Origin: Desulfobacteraceae bacterium UBA2245
GTDB taxonomy: Bacteria; Desulfobacterota; Desulfobacteria; Desulfobacterales; UBA2245
Direction: 5' to 3'
DNA: 64,000 nt
Assembly (NCBI GenBank): GCA_002347265.1
Contig: DDYB01000017.1
Span: 102,877 to 166,876 of the forward strand
Shown: piece after piece, positions 15,845-24,877 of the stretch
How positions within the stretch are numbered: position 1 is the stretch's first letter
Layout of the letters: every line of letters starts with the position of its first letter
The notes under the pieces: model-generated
Databases searched by the model: none
What the model was told of the DNA's origin: nothing
What the model saw: only the letters and a program-made list of their open reading frames with translations
Position numbers and translations under genes: made by a program

Positions 15845-16816
15845 ATGTCGCAAACGGGGCGGGAAACCCTATCCAGGGAGATCTTAAAAGGTCTTGGCAT
15901 TATCCTCCTACTCTTTGCGATATCGCTGTATTTTCCGATTATCGGATTTCTTTGCTCTTTGTTAATACCGCTGCCGGTTCTTTTTTTCCGCGCAAAGCTC
16001 GGCAGAAAACCCGCGGTCTTCCTGTCGATTACGTCTGCTGTCGCCATGACGGCCGCACTCGGAGGCGTCACCGGAGACGTGGTTCTGTTCTCCGGATTGA
16101 TGCTCCTGGGCTTCATGCTCGGCGAACTGTTTGAGACGGATCTGCCTGTCGAGAAAACCGTCGGTTTTTCCACGGCCGCGGTCCTCGTCGCGGGTTTCAT
16201 CGTTCTGCTTGGGTACAGCGCGGTTTTGCAAACCGGAATATTCACACTGGTGTCGGACTACGTCACGGCCAATATTCAACTGACCCTGGCTTTTTATCAG
16301 TCCATGGGAATGTCCGAAGAAAATCTGCGGATAATTTCCGGCGCCATGGAAGACCTTCGGTATATTCTGATTCGAATCAGTCCGGCCATCGGAATCGCGT
16401 CAACCCTTGTGATTTCCTGGTCGACCCTGCTTCTGGCAAGGCCCCTGCTCAAAGCCGCCCGACTTCGGTTCCCCGACTTCGGAACGCTGAACCGGTGGCG
16501 GGCGCCGGAAAATCTGGTATGGCTGGTCATTGTCAGCGGTCTGGCTGCAGTGACGCCTGTCGCCGGTCTGATGTTTATCGGCATCAACGGACTGATTGTT
16601 TTAGGAACCATCTATTTCTTTAACGGCATTGCCATTGTATCTTACTATTTTGAAGCCAAACATTTTTCCAGACCGGCAAGAATCTGCCTTTACGGACTGA
16701 TTGCCCTTCAGCAGTTCCTGCTGATCGTGGTGATCGGCCTGGGTCTCTTCGACATTTGGCTGAACTTCAGAAAACTGGAAATACAAAAAAACGACCAAGG
16801 GCGTTTCGGAGGTTAA
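15845..16816 (+). CDS. DUF2232 (YybS-like) membrane protein
   Basis: The 323-residue polytopic membrane protein has about eight hydrophobic segments, from LGIILLLFAISLYFPIIGFL to the C-terminal LIALQQFLLIVVIGLGLFDIWLNF. The last segment with the D-I-W-x-N-F-R motif is typical of DUF2232/YybS, which is encoded between rpsR and rplI in many Gram-positives and Desulfobacterota. It resembles S components of transporters, but no substrate is known. I start at the ATG at 15845; a TTG at 15836 has AAGG nearby and is an alternative. It is followed 5 bp later by rplI. Confidence 0.8.
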   Translation: MSQTGRETLSREILKGLGIILLLFAISLYFPIIGFLCSLLIPLPVLFFRAKLGRKPAVFLSITSAVAMTAALGGVTGDVVLFSGLMLLGFMLGELFETDLPVEKTVGFSTAAVLVAGFIVLLGYSAVLQTGIFTLVSDYVTANIQLTLAFYQSMGMSEENLRIISGAMEDLRYILIRISPAIGIASTLVISWSTLLLARPLLKAARLRFPDFGTLNRWRAPENLVWLVIVSGLAAVTPVAGLMFIGINGLIVLGTIYFFNGIAIVSYYFEAKHFSRPARICLYGLIALQQFLLIVVIGLGLFDIWLNFRKLEIQKNDQGRFGG

Positions 16817-16821
16817 TAAAA

Positions 16822-17268
16822 ATGGTTAAAGTCATATTAATGGAAACAGTGGAATCCCTGGGAATCATCGGTAAAGAGGTCAATGTAGCCGACGGCTATG
16901 CCCGAAACTATCTCCTCCCCAGGAAAAAGGCCGTTCTGGCAACCCCTCAGAACCGCAATCTGATCGAGCAGGCCAGGGCAAAGCTGGAGCTGCAGCAGGC
17001 CAAGGAACGCGAAACGGCTGAAGAAATGGCCAAGCGCCTTGAAGGCGTGACCTGCAGAATCGAATCCAAGGTCAGCGAGGAAGACCGGCTTTACGGCTCG
17101 GTTTCCGTACGGGAAATCGCCGAAGCCCTTGCCAGGCAGGGAATTGAAGTTGAAAAACGCATGATTCTCCTGGAAGAGCCGATCAAGGCCCTGGGCGCTT
17201 ACCAGATTCCCATTCGCGTCTACAAGGGCGTCAAACCGGTCATTACCGTTGAGGTAGTGCCTGCTTAA
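16822..17268 (+). CDS. rplI: 50S ribosomal protein L9
   Basis: The 148-residue protein has the L9 N-terminal domain MVKVILMETVESLGIIGKEVNVADGYARNYLLPRKKA with the GYARNxLxPxxxA signature. A long helix rich in Lys/Glu follows (residues 50-77), then the C-terminal rRNA-binding domain (EEDRLYGSVSVREIAEAL). L9 binds 23S rRNA at the base of the L1 stalk. GGAGG lies 9 bases upstream. Its place before dnaB is the conserved order of this operon. Confidence 0.97.
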   Translation: MVKVILMETVESLGIIGKEVNVADGYARNYLLPRKKAVLATPQNRNLIEQARAKLELQQAKERETAEEMAKRLEGVTCRIESKVSEEDRLYGSVSVREIAEALARQGIEVEKRMILLEEPIKALGAYQIPIRVYKGVKPVITVEVVPA

Positions 17269-17316
17269 ACAGGCCGTTGAAGTCTCTGTAGAAACTCTGA
17301 AAAAACCATCTGAATT

Positions 17317-17361
17317 GCCCCCATCCTGCGTCGGAAATTTCTTTCGGCCCAAGATGGGGGC
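17317..17361 (+). promoter_or_regulatory. Hairpin in the rplI-dnaB interval
   Basis: GCCCCCATC (17317-17325) and GATGGGGGC (17353-17361) are perfect 9-base complements around a 27-base loop that contains a smaller CCGAAA/TTTCGG-like pairing. No T-run follows, so a simple terminator is unlikely. It ends 20 bases before the dnaB start and could tune dnaB expression within the operon. Confidence 0.45.
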
Positions 17362-17381
17362 GCCCGCACACCACGGATGCC

Positions 17382-18761
17382 ATGGCGGAAACCCGAAAAC
17401 CCGAAAAAGATCCCTCGCTTTACCATGTGCCGCCCCAGAATCTGGAAGCCGAGGAATCCATTCTAAGCGCGATTCTGATCAACAACAACGCTCTGCTGGA
17501 TGTCATCGGCGTGCTTCGGGACGAAGATTTTTATAAACCCGGGCACCGGAAAATATTCTCCGCTGTCTGCGAGCTCTTCAACCGGAATGATCCGGTGGAC
17601 CTGGTCACCCTGGCCAATATTTTAAAACAGCGGGGCGATATCGAGGAAATCGGAGGCGCAGCCTATCTCGCCTCCCTGGTGGATTCGGTTCCTCTGGCGG
17701 TCAACTGCCGCCATTACGCCCAGATCGTCCATGAAAAAGCCTGTCTGCGTCTGCTGATCGAAAAATCCCAGGATATCGTCAAGCGCTGCTTGGAAGACAG
17801 AGAGCGCGCCGAAGATATCCTTGATTTTGCTGAAAACGAGATCTTCAAGATCGCCGAAAACAAAATCAACCCATCTTTTTACGCCATTAAAGACCTGGTG
17901 GAAAAAAGCATGGACGCCATTGATGAGCGTGGGAAGAACAAGGCGCTGATCACCGGCGTTGCCACGGGTTTCACCAAGCTGGATCAATTGACCTCGGGGT
18001 TGCAGAATTCGGATCTCATTATCCTTGCCGCCCGTCCCAGCATGGGAAAGACCTCCTTTGCACTGAACATCGCCCGAAATGCCGCTGTCGAAGCCAACGT
18101 TCCTTCGGCCGTATTTTCTCTGGAAATGTCCAAGGAGCAGCTGGCCATGCGTCTTCTGTGCACCGAGGCCAGAATCGACTCCAGCCGCCTTCGGAGCGGC
18201 TTTTTGACCGACAACGACCTGGGTGCTTTAACCGATGCCGCCGATATGCTTTCCAGAGCGCCGATCTATATCGACGATACGGCCGATATATCGGCCATGG
18301 AAATCCGGGCCAAGGCCCGCCGGCTTAAAATGGAAAAAAATCTGGGTCTGATCGTCATCGATTATGTTCAATTGATGAAGTCGCGCCAGAACAGCGAACG
18401 CCGCGATCTGGAAATCTCGGAAATTTCAAGATCCCTCAAAGCGCTGGCCAAGGAGCTCAACCTTCCGGTTGTGGCGCTGTCCCAGCTCAACCGCAAACTG
18501 GAAGAACGCAACGATAAGCATCCCCAGCTGTCCGACCTCAGGGAATCCGGAGCTCTGGAACAGGACGCGGACGTGGTGGCCTTTATCTACCGGGACGAGG
18601 TCTATAACAAAGACCCCAACAATCCCCATCGGGGAAAGGCCGAAATCATTCTGGCCAAGCACCGGAACGGCCCCACCGGGACCGTTCCCCTGACCTTCCT
18701 GCATTCCTATACCCGGTTTGAAAATCCGGCCTTCGATCACACGCCGGCTGCCCATGAATAG
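17382..18761 (+). CDS. dnaB: Replicative DNA helicase DnaB
   Basis: The 459-residue protein has the N-terminal DnaB domain (PPQNLEAEESILSAIL, residues 17-32) and the RecA-like helicase domain. The Walker A is AARPSMGKTSFALN, the Walker B is GLIVIDYVQLM, the catalytic Glu is in FSLEMSKEQL, and the arginine finger region is SQLNRKLEERNDKHPQLSDLRESGALEQDADV. It unwinds DNA at the replication fork as a hexamer. Length is normal and no intein is present. The start is ATG at 17382. It is the last gene of the rpsF unit and precedes hflX by 48 bp. Confidence 0.97.
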   Translation: MAETRKPEKDPSLYHVPPQNLEAEESILSAILINNNALLDVIGVLRDEDFYKPGHRKIFSAVCELFNRNDPVDLVTLANILKQRGDIEEIGGAAYLASLVDSVPLAVNCRHYAQIVHEKACLRLLIEKSQDIVKRCLEDRERAEDILDFAENEIFKIAENKINPSFYAIKDLVEKSMDAIDERGKNKALITGVATGFTKLDQLTSGLQNSDLIILAARPSMGKTSFALNIARNAAVEANVPSAVFSLEMSKEQLAMRLLCTEARIDSSRLRSGFLTDNDLGALTDAADMLSRAPIYIDDTADISAMEIRAKARRLKMEKNLGLIVIDYVQLMKSRQNSERRDLEISEISRSLKALAKELNLPVVALSQLNRKLEERNDKHPQLSDLRESGALEQDADVVAFIYRDEVYNKDPNNPHRGKAEIILAKHRNGPTGTVPLTFLHSYTRFENPAFDHTPAAHE

Positions 18762-18809
18762 CCGTTTGATTCGATCCGAAAACTTGCGTACCGCCGTTCT
18801 TCGGAGCAT

Positions 18810-20498
18810 ATGAAACAAATTTTTGGAAACATCTCAGGCCTTAAGTCCGGCCAGCTCCACCGCCTGCAGAATCTCTACCGGCGGCGGATACCGCCGGAAG
18901 CGTTGATTACCCCGGAACTGGTCCGCGATATGGCGCGGCTTTCTTTTGAAATCCACCGCCAGATCGGCGTCACCATCAACCGCCAGGGCGCAATGGATCA
19001 TATTATCGTCGGAGACCGGCAGGGCATCGTCATTCCGGATCTGAGCGACTACCGGATCGCTCCCGGTCGACTGCGGGGGCTCAGATGCGTCCACACCCAT
19101 CTTGCCGGAGAACCCCTCACTCAGGAGGATTTGAACGATCTGGCGCTGCTGCGCCTGGATATGATGGCCGCCGCGACCCTCACCGAAGCGGGCGAGGTTG
19201 ATCGGATTCATGCAGCCCACATCATTCCAGGAGCCACGGGACAAACTCCCTGCGAAGTCCTGAAACCATTACGTCCACACGAGCTTGGCATCGGTTGTCT
19301 GGAGCTGATTCTGTCCCTGGAAGCCGAACTGAGCCAGACCGTCTTGTCCCGGCAGGCATCGAAAGGCGAGGAAAGAGCGCTTCTGGTGAGCGTCGCCACG
19401 CAGTCCAGACAAGCAGCGATGGAATCTCTGGCCGAACTCGAAGAACTGGCTGCATCCTGCGGCATTTCGGTTATCGGCACCGTCGTTCAGCAGCGCAGCA
19501 AAACCGACCCCAGGTATCTGATGGGATTGGGCAAGATTCAGGAACTTGCCCTGACCGCTCTTCAGACCGGCGCCACCCTGATTATCTTGGACCAGGAACT
19601 CAACCCTTCTCAAATCCGCTCGATTACCGATCGAATCGAACTGAAGGTGATCGACCGGACTCAGCTGATACTCGACATCTTCGCGCAACGGGCGCAAAGC
19701 CGCGAAGGCAGAATTCAGGTCGAACTGGCCCAGCTCAAATACCTGCTGCCGCGGCTGATCGTCAAAAACACGGCCATGTCCCGGCTGACCGGCGGCATCG
19801 GCGGCCGGGGCCCCGGAGAAACCAAGCTCGAGATCAACCGGCGGCGGGTCCGGGAGCGCATCGCCCGTCTTGAAAAATCCCTCGGCGAAGTCCGGAAGCG
19901 CCGGGCCGTACAAAAATCACGGCGCAGCAAACGCGAGGCGCCGGTCATCTCCATCGTCGGTTACACCAATGCCGGGAAATCCACCCTGCTCAACACGCTG
20001 ACTCGAAGCCGGGTTCTGGTCGAAAACCGGCTCTTTGCCACCCTGGACCCTTCCAGCCGCCGCATGAAGTTTCCCAGAGACATGGAGGTGATCATCACCG
20101 ATACGGTCGGCTTTATCAAAGACCTTCCCCGGGAGCTGCGCACGGCCTTCAGGGCTACCCTTGAAGAACTGGAAAGCGCCGATCTGCTGCTGCACGTCAT
20201 CGATATCAGCAATCCGAGATTCGAGGCGCAGATCCAATCCGTGGAGACCATTCTTGAGGAGCTCGGCCTTGAAAACATCCCCGTTTTACGCGTTTTGAAC
20301 AAGATGGATCTGGTGCCGTCCGAAACCGTCGATATGCTGAGCAGAGCCCTTGACGGCATCGCCGTTTGTGCAAAGGATCAAACCAGTCTGGTAAGGCTGA
20401 TCGAAAAAATGGCGGCCAGGGTTTCTGAAATCCGGATAAAAGAACGGCTTTCTTCAGAACCCCCGGCGGAAATTGACCCGAACGACATTGAAGCTTGA
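18810..20498 (+). CDS. hflX: GTPase HflX (long form)
   Basis: The 562-residue protein has the HflX glycine-rich domain (DPRYLMGLGKIQEL, LNPSQIRSITD, then TGGIGGRGPGETKLE) and a G domain (GYTNAGKSTLLNTL, DTVGFIKDLP, NKMDL). An N-terminal extension of about 190 residues, with its own alpha/beta character (GDRQGIVIPDLSDYRIAPGRLRGLRCVHTHLAGEPLT), makes it longer than the about 430-residue E. coli protein. Long forms are known in Clostridia and deltaproteobacterial lineages. HflX binds the 50S subunit and splits stalled ribosomes under stress. Its place after dnaB and ribosomal protein genes fits a translation role. Confidence 0.93.
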   Translation: MKQIFGNISGLKSGQLHRLQNLYRRRIPPEALITPELVRDMARLSFEIHRQIGVTINRQGAMDHIIVGDRQGIVIPDLSDYRIAPGRLRGLRCVHTHLAGEPLTQEDLNDLALLRLDMMAAATLTEAGEVDRIHAAHIIPGATGQTPCEVLKPLRPHELGIGCLELILSLEAELSQTVLSRQASKGEERALLVSVATQSRQAAMESLAELEELAASCGISVIGTVVQQRSKTDPRYLMGLGKIQELALTALQTGATLIILDQELNPSQIRSITDRIELKVIDRTQLILDIFAQRAQSREGRIQVELAQLKYLLPRLIVKNTAMSRLTGGIGGRGPGETKLEINRRRVRERIARLEKSLGEVRKRRAVQKSRRSKREAPVISIVGYTNAGKSTLLNTLTRSRVLVENRLFATLDPSSRRMKFPRDMEVIITDTVGFIKDLPRELRTAFRATLEELESADLLLHVIDISNPRFEAQIQSVETILEELGLENIPVLRVLNKMDLVPSETVDMLSRALDGIAVCAKDQTSLVRLIEKMAARVSEIRIKERLSSEPPAEIDPNDIEA

Positions 20499-20533
20499 CA
20501 GTGCCTCGACAAAAAGAGTAAGGCTTAAATTCT

Positions 20534-21313
20534 ATGAATCTGGATGCTTTGAAAACCGTCGGCATGACCGCCGCCAAACAGGGGGGCGAAATCCTTCGCG
20601 CCCGCTTCGGAAAGATATTCCGGGTCGAAAAAAAAGGCGCCATTGATCTGGTGACCGAAGCCGATACGGAATGTGAAGCGGCCGTCATCCGGACGATACG
20701 CAGCGTTTATCCCGACCATGGCATACTGGCGGAAGAAAGCGGTCAGAATCCAGGGAAAAGCCCCTGCCAATGGATCATTGATCCCCTGGACGGCACGACG
20801 AATTTTTCCCACGGCCTGCCGATTTTTTCTGTTTCCATTGCCCTGGCCCATGAGAATCAGGTCGTTCTCGGTATTGTATTCAACCCGGTTTCCGGCGAAC
20901 TGTATTCCGCAACATCCGGCCAGGGCGCTTTTCTCAACGCTCAGCCGATACGGGTCTCCACAACGCCCGCTGTTTCGGAAAGTCTGCTCGTTACCGGGTT
21001 TCCGTATGATTTGAAAACCATGATCGATCCCCTGATGCGCCGTTTTTCAACCTGTCTTCAAGCCTGTCAGGGTGTGCGGAGGCTGGGTTCGGCGGCGCTG
21101 GATCTCTGCTATGTGGCGAGCGGACGTTTTGACGGATTCTGGGAACAGAACCTGAAACCCTGGGACACCGCCGCCGGCATGCTGATCGCCAGGGAAGCCG
21201 GCGCCAGAATCACGGATTTCTCGGGAAATTCATTTGCGCCTGATATGAACCGGATTCTGGCCACCAACGGCCTTATTCACTCACAAATGATGACTTTATT
21301 AAATCAGCAGTAG
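20534..21313 (+). CDS. suhB: Inositol monophosphatase family protein (SuhB-like)
   Basis: The 259-residue protein has the family motifs. They are DLVTEADTECE, GILAEESG (the metal-binding Glu-Glu), WIIDPLDGTTNFSHGLPIFSVSIAL (the D-P-L-D-G-T-x-N-F core) and the C-terminal WDTAAGMLIAREAGARITDFSG. These residues bind Mg2+ or Li+ and the phosphate of inositol-1-phosphate or related sugar phosphates. Bacterial members may also act in rRNA antitermination (SuhB). It lies 35 bp after hflX on the same strand. The exact substrate is not decided by sequence. Confidence 0.9.
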   Translation: MNLDALKTVGMTAAKQGGEILRARFGKIFRVEKKGAIDLVTEADTECEAAVIRTIRSVYPDHGILAEESGQNPGKSPCQWIIDPLDGTTNFSHGLPIFSVSIALAHENQVVLGIVFNPVSGELYSATSGQGAFLNAQPIRVSTTPAVSESLLVTGFPYDLKTMIDPLMRRFSTCLQACQGVRRLGSAALDLCYVASGRFDGFWEQNLKPWDTAAGMLIAREAGARITDFSGNSFAPDMNRILATNGLIHSQMMTLLNQQ

Positions 21314-21338
21314 AGAGCCACAACGGAAGGAATGATCC

Positions 21339-21536
21339 ATGAAAAAATCCTTGAAGGACGCCATTCAATGCGATGACCATTGCGGATGTCTGGGAGAATT
21401 TGACGGCAATGACATTGTCTGCAAAAAGCACTGCGCCCTGAAGCTGCGCTGCGCCATTGAGCGCAGCGAAAATTATCAGATGGACATCATCGAAGAGCTG
21501 ATGGTTTTTGACGGCATCTCCCTTAAAATTCAGTGA
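21339..21536 (+). CDS. Small Cys-rich protein of unknown function
   Basis: The 65-residue acidic protein has seven Cys in its first 45 residues (CDDHCGCLGEF, then VCKKHCALKLRCAIE). A plain helical tail follows (MDIIEELMVFDG). The spacing suggests a metal or Fe-S site but matches no pattern I can name. GGAAGG lies 8 bases before the ATG, and the gene is 25 bp after suhB on the same strand, so it is probably translated from that operon. It converges with the GlcD-type oxidase gene 21 bp away. Confidence 0.65.
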   Translation: MKKSLKDAIQCDDHCGCLGEFDGNDIVCKKHCALKLRCAIERSENYQMDIIEELMVFDGISLKIQ

Positions 21537-21557
21537 TCATGCCGCACATTCCGCCCG

Positions 21558-22925
21558 TCACTGGACGAAAATCTTTCCAGGATTTAAAATTCCCTTCGGA
21601 TCAAAAACCTTTTTAATTCCACGCATCAGCGCCATTTCAACCTCGCCGATTTCCTTGCCGATAAAAGGCAGCTTGGAAGTGCCGATTCCATGCTCGCCGG
21701 AAATCGTCCCGCCCAGTTCCAGGGTATAATCGAAAACCGTCGCAACCGCCGCCTCGGCTTGGCGGACCTCCTGGGAATTCTGCTTGTCGAGCATAATGGT
21801 AAAGTGAATGTTTCCGTCTCCGGCGTGGCCGAAACAGACCATCATCAAACCGGTCTCCTCCCGCAGCTTCTCTATCCTTCGAACCATATCCGGTATCCGG
21901 CTGCGGGGGACAACGATGTCTTCGTTGATTTTATCCGGACGATACCGGTACAAAGCAGGAGACACGGCCTTTCGGGCCTTCCACAAATCGGCCGCCTGTT
22001 CCGCGTTTTCAGCTGTCCGCACCTCCGCCCCTCTGGCCCGGCAGATACTGTGAATCTTTTGAACATCCTCATCCAGACCGGCTTGTTTGCCGTCCACCTC
22101 AATGATCAGAAGCGCTCCGGCAGAAGGCAGTCCGATATTCAAATACGCCTCGACGCAACGAATGGATGCATGGTCCATAAACTCGATGGTTCGCGGAACA
22201 ACGGCGCTTCGAATAATCTCGGAAACCGCCTCGGCGGCGCTTTCCATCCGATCAAAAGCCGCCGTCATGGTGCGCCGGGCTTCGGGAAGCGGCAAGAGAC
22301 GCAGCGTCATCTGCGTGATGAGGGCAAGAGTTCCTTCCGAACCCACGATCAAGCGCGTCAGATCGTAACCCACCACCCCTTTTGCCGTCTGAACGCCGGT
22401 ATGAATGATCTTCCCGGTCGGAAGCACCGCCTCCAGGCCCAGAACATAATCCCGCGTGACCCCGTACTTGACGGCCCGGGGTCCTCCGGCGCATTCGGCC
22501 AGATTGCCGCCGAGGGTTGAAAATTCCGAACTCGCCGGATCCGGAGGGTAAAAAAGCCCCCTGGCTTCCACGGCCTTATGAAAATGCGCGGTGATCACTC
22601 CGGGTTGTGCCCTGGCAATGCAGTTGTCCGTGTCGATGTCCAGAATCCGGTTCATACGGCTCATGGCCATCACCACGCCGCCGTGAACCGGCAGAGACCC
22701 CCCGGTCAGCCCGGAACCGGCCCCCCGGGGAATGACAAAAAACTCATATTCATCGGCCAGCTTGAATATTTCGGCCGCCTGAACAGCGGATTCGGGAAAT
22801 ACGACAGCATCCGGAACAAACATCTGCCCCGTGGCGTCATACGCATAACACAGGCAATCCTCCTTCTTCCGGGAGCAATGCGCTTTTCCGACAACTGCCT
22901 GCAGCTTATCAAACACCTGATCCAT
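21558..22925 (-). CDS. FAD-linked oxidase, GlcD / D-lactate dehydrogenase type
   Basis: The 455-residue protein has a PCMH-type FAD-binding domain (VIPRGAGSGLTGGSLPVHGGVVM, DPASSEFSTLGGNLAECAGGPRAVKYGVTRDYVLGLE) and the FAD-oxidase C-terminal domain. The metal/substrate site motifs are MVCFGHAGDGNIHF and the late SGEHGIG. Such enzymes oxidise D-2-hydroxyacids such as glycolate or D-lactate. No Fe-S partner (GlcF/LutA) is adjacent, so the electron acceptor is open. ATG at 22925 is preferred; a GTG at 22943 is possible. It is 77 bp downstream of dnaA on the same strand. Confidence 0.9.
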   Translation of the reverse strand: MDQVFDKLQAVVGKAHCSRKKEDCLCYAYDATGQMFVPDAVVFPESAVQAAEIFKLADEYEFFVIPRGAGSGLTGGSLPVHGGVVMAMSRMNRILDIDTDNCIARAQPGVITAHFHKAVEARGLFYPPDPASSEFSTLGGNLAECAGGPRAVKYGVTRDYVLGLEAVLPTGKIIHTGVQTAKGVVGYDLTRLIVGSEGTLALITQMTLRLLPLPEARRTMTAAFDRMESAAEAVSEIIRSAVVPRTIEFMDHASIRCVEAYLNIGLPSAGALLIIEVDGKQAGLDEDVQKIHSICRARGAEVRTAENAEQAADLWKARKAVSPALYRYRPDKINEDIVVPRSRIPDMVRRIEKLREETGLMMVCFGHAGDGNIHFTIMLDKQNSQEVRQAEAAVATVFDYTLELGGTISGEHGIGTSKLPFIGKEIGEVEMALMRGIKKVFDPKGILNPGKIFVQ

Positions 22926-23002
22926 TGAATTTTCCAAAACCACCGGCCCTTTGGACCGGATTCAGATCGGCATCGCGACTTGAGGAAAAAAAGGCTTGCC
23001 GT

Positions 23003-24343
23003 TCAATTGCCGTGCGAAGATTCCAGATCCCGGCAGAGCAGTTCCACCTGTCTTCTCAGGGACGTGCTGGTTTTGATGCCCCTTTCAACGGCATTGATGG
23101 AGTGAAGGGCGGTGGCGTGATACCGGTTAAAGCTTCTGCCAATCGTCTGAAGCGGCTCACGGGTAAAACGGCGGGACAGATAAATGGCGATCTGCCGGGG
23201 CCGCACCAGATTCTGTTTCCGGGAGCTGGAAACGATGTCTTGAACCGATATACCGAATTTCTTGCAGACCAGCTTCTTGATGCCTTCAATCGTGACGGCC
23301 TCCTGTTTTCTTGCCAGATGAAGAACCACGCTTTCGGCAAGCTTCAGATCCATCGACGTTTTGAGCAGGGAAGAGCGGGCCGTCAGACCGATCAGGCCGC
23401 TTTCCAGTTGACGTATGTTTTCTGTCAGCTCGCTGGCCAGATAATGGATCACATCGCCGGATACATGGAACCCGGAATCCGTGGCTTTTCGTTCAAGAAT
23501 CTTGATCCGGGTAGGATAATCCGGGGGCTCGATGCTGGAAATCAATCCTCCGGAAAGTCGGGATTTGAGCTGATCGTTCATCTTGGGAATATCCGAGGGG
23601 CAGTAGCACCCGGTGAATATGATGCGTTTTTTCGCATCGAGAAGGTAGTCCAGAGTCAGGGCCAGTTCGACCTGGGTCCGGTCCTTTCCGGTTAGAAAAT
23701 GAACGTCTTCCAGCAACAGCACATCGCACTGGTTCCGGTATTTTTCCTTGAAACCGGCAATGGCATCGGTTCGAAGCGCCTGAACCATTTCATTGGTGAA
23801 ATCTTCAGCGGTAATGTAATAAACGCGCTGCGACGGCGCCTGGGACAGAATGTGATTGCCGATGGCCTGGGACAGGTGGCTTTTGCCCATGCCGGTACCG
23901 GAAAAAAGGAAGAGCGCCTTGGAGCCGTTTCCATTGCCGTTTGCCTGAGAAACCGCTGCGGAATAGGCAAAATGATTGCTGTCTCCCACGACAAACCGGT
24001 CAAACGTAAAATCCCGGCGCAGCAATCGCCCGCCGGGGGGCTGCATGTGGGGCAGCAACAGCTGCGGATTTCTTTCAAGAGGGTCTGCCTGGGTCCTGCC
24101 GCAAGCGTTGTTGACCTCAAAAATCAACCGACAGTTCCTGCCCGTGGTTTTCTGAAATTCTCCGGCAATCTGAGGCCCGTACTGCTCCTCGATGCGTTTT
24201 TTTGAAAAATGATTGGGACATAATAAAACGATATCGTCGGCATCCGCCTTTCCGAACTCTATGGGCGCGATCCACATTCGAAAGCTGTGGCCGGGAATTT
24301 GAAATTTAACTGAATTTTTAACCTGCTGCCAAATCTCTTCCAT
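23003..24343 (-). CDS. dnaA: Chromosomal replication initiator DnaA with divergent DNA-binding signature
   Basis: The 446-residue protein has all four DnaA domains. Domain I is MEEIWQQVKNSVKFQIPGHSFRMWI. A short linker follows. Domain III is an AAA+ core with Walker A SGTGMGKSHL (148-157), Walker B DVLLLEDVHFLTGK and the sensor block SRLSGGLISSIEPPDYPTRIKIL. Domain IV has RPRQIAIYLSRRFTREPLQTIGRSF. The domain IV signature, normally GGRDHTTVLH, reads FNRYHATALH (405-414), so Asp and one Thr that touch the DnaA box are changed. It is adjacent to an AT-rich origin-like interval. It may be the main initiator of this lineage or a second DnaA paralogue. Confidence 0.9.
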   Translation of the reverse strand: MEEIWQQVKNSVKFQIPGHSFRMWIAPIEFGKADADDIVLLCPNHFSKKRIEEQYGPQIAGEFQKTTGRNCRLIFEVNNACGRTQADPLERNPQLLLPHMQPPGGRLLRRDFTFDRFVVGDSNHFAYSAAVSQANGNGNGSKALFLFSGTGMGKSHLSQAIGNHILSQAPSQRVYYITAEDFTNEMVQALRTDAIAGFKEKYRNQCDVLLLEDVHFLTGKDRTQVELALTLDYLLDAKKRIIFTGCYCPSDIPKMNDQLKSRLSGGLISSIEPPDYPTRIKILERKATDSGFHVSGDVIHYLASELTENIRQLESGLIGLTARSSLLKTSMDLKLAESVVLHLARKQEAVTIEGIKKLVCKKFGISVQDIVSSSRKQNLVRPRQIAIYLSRRFTREPLQTIGRSFNRYHATALHSINAVERGIKTSTSLRRQVELLCRDLESSHGN

Positions 24344-24740
24344 AGAAGTTGCTCTTGTATCAAATTTTTAACGGGTTTTGACGGGATCTTAAGACCTGAA
24401 TTTCAAAAAGCCACCTGGTTTGGTGCAAGGCACAGTGGCTTCCCCTACGATGGAAGTTACTGATTAGAGGATTGCTCAAAGGGTGTCAAATCTCGGAAAT
24501 TCGGTTTTTGACCCGGCTTCGAATTATTCCGTCAATATTTATAACTATTTGATTTAAAACATTTTTTAATTTCAATATGCATCAACCCTCTCTAAATACT
24601 TCCTTTTTTATACTTGTATCTTTTCATAAGTATTTTAATCAGATCAGTGGTTATCAACAGCGTGTTGACAAGTGCGTGTTCTGATTTTTCTTGAATTTTT
24701 TACGATTCGCTTCGTTTTTCGAATATAGAATCATCTTCGG
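24344..24740. other. AT-rich interval upstream of dnaA, candidate origin region
   Basis: About 400 bases between divergent dnaA and uvrA hold no gene. The part from 24520 to 24650 is very AT-rich with runs such as TTTATAACTATTTGATT, suitable for unwinding. One near-consensus DnaA box, TTATCAACA (24651-24659), is followed after 3 bases by an inverted near-copy. I see no cluster of perfect TTATCCACA boxes, so origin function is inferred from position and composition. Confidence 0.45.
24651..24671. promoter_or_regulatory. Inverted pair of DnaA-box-like 9-mers
   Basis: TTATCAACA and, on the other strand, TTGTCAACA face each other with GCG between them. Each differs by one or two bases from TTATCCACA. 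The pair lies about 310 bases upstream of dnaA and 207 upstream of uvrA. It could be a DnaA site of altered sequence or an operator. Confidence 0.4.
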
Positions 24741-24877
24741 TGAATGATACCCACCCCCTTGCACTGATCCGCTTTTTTGGATTCACGACGACATGCTTTT
24801 CGCGTTATTGCGCGGGGCCGGGGCGGACGCAAAGCGTTCTTGCATCTGAAATCCACACGATATATGAAACAATCATC

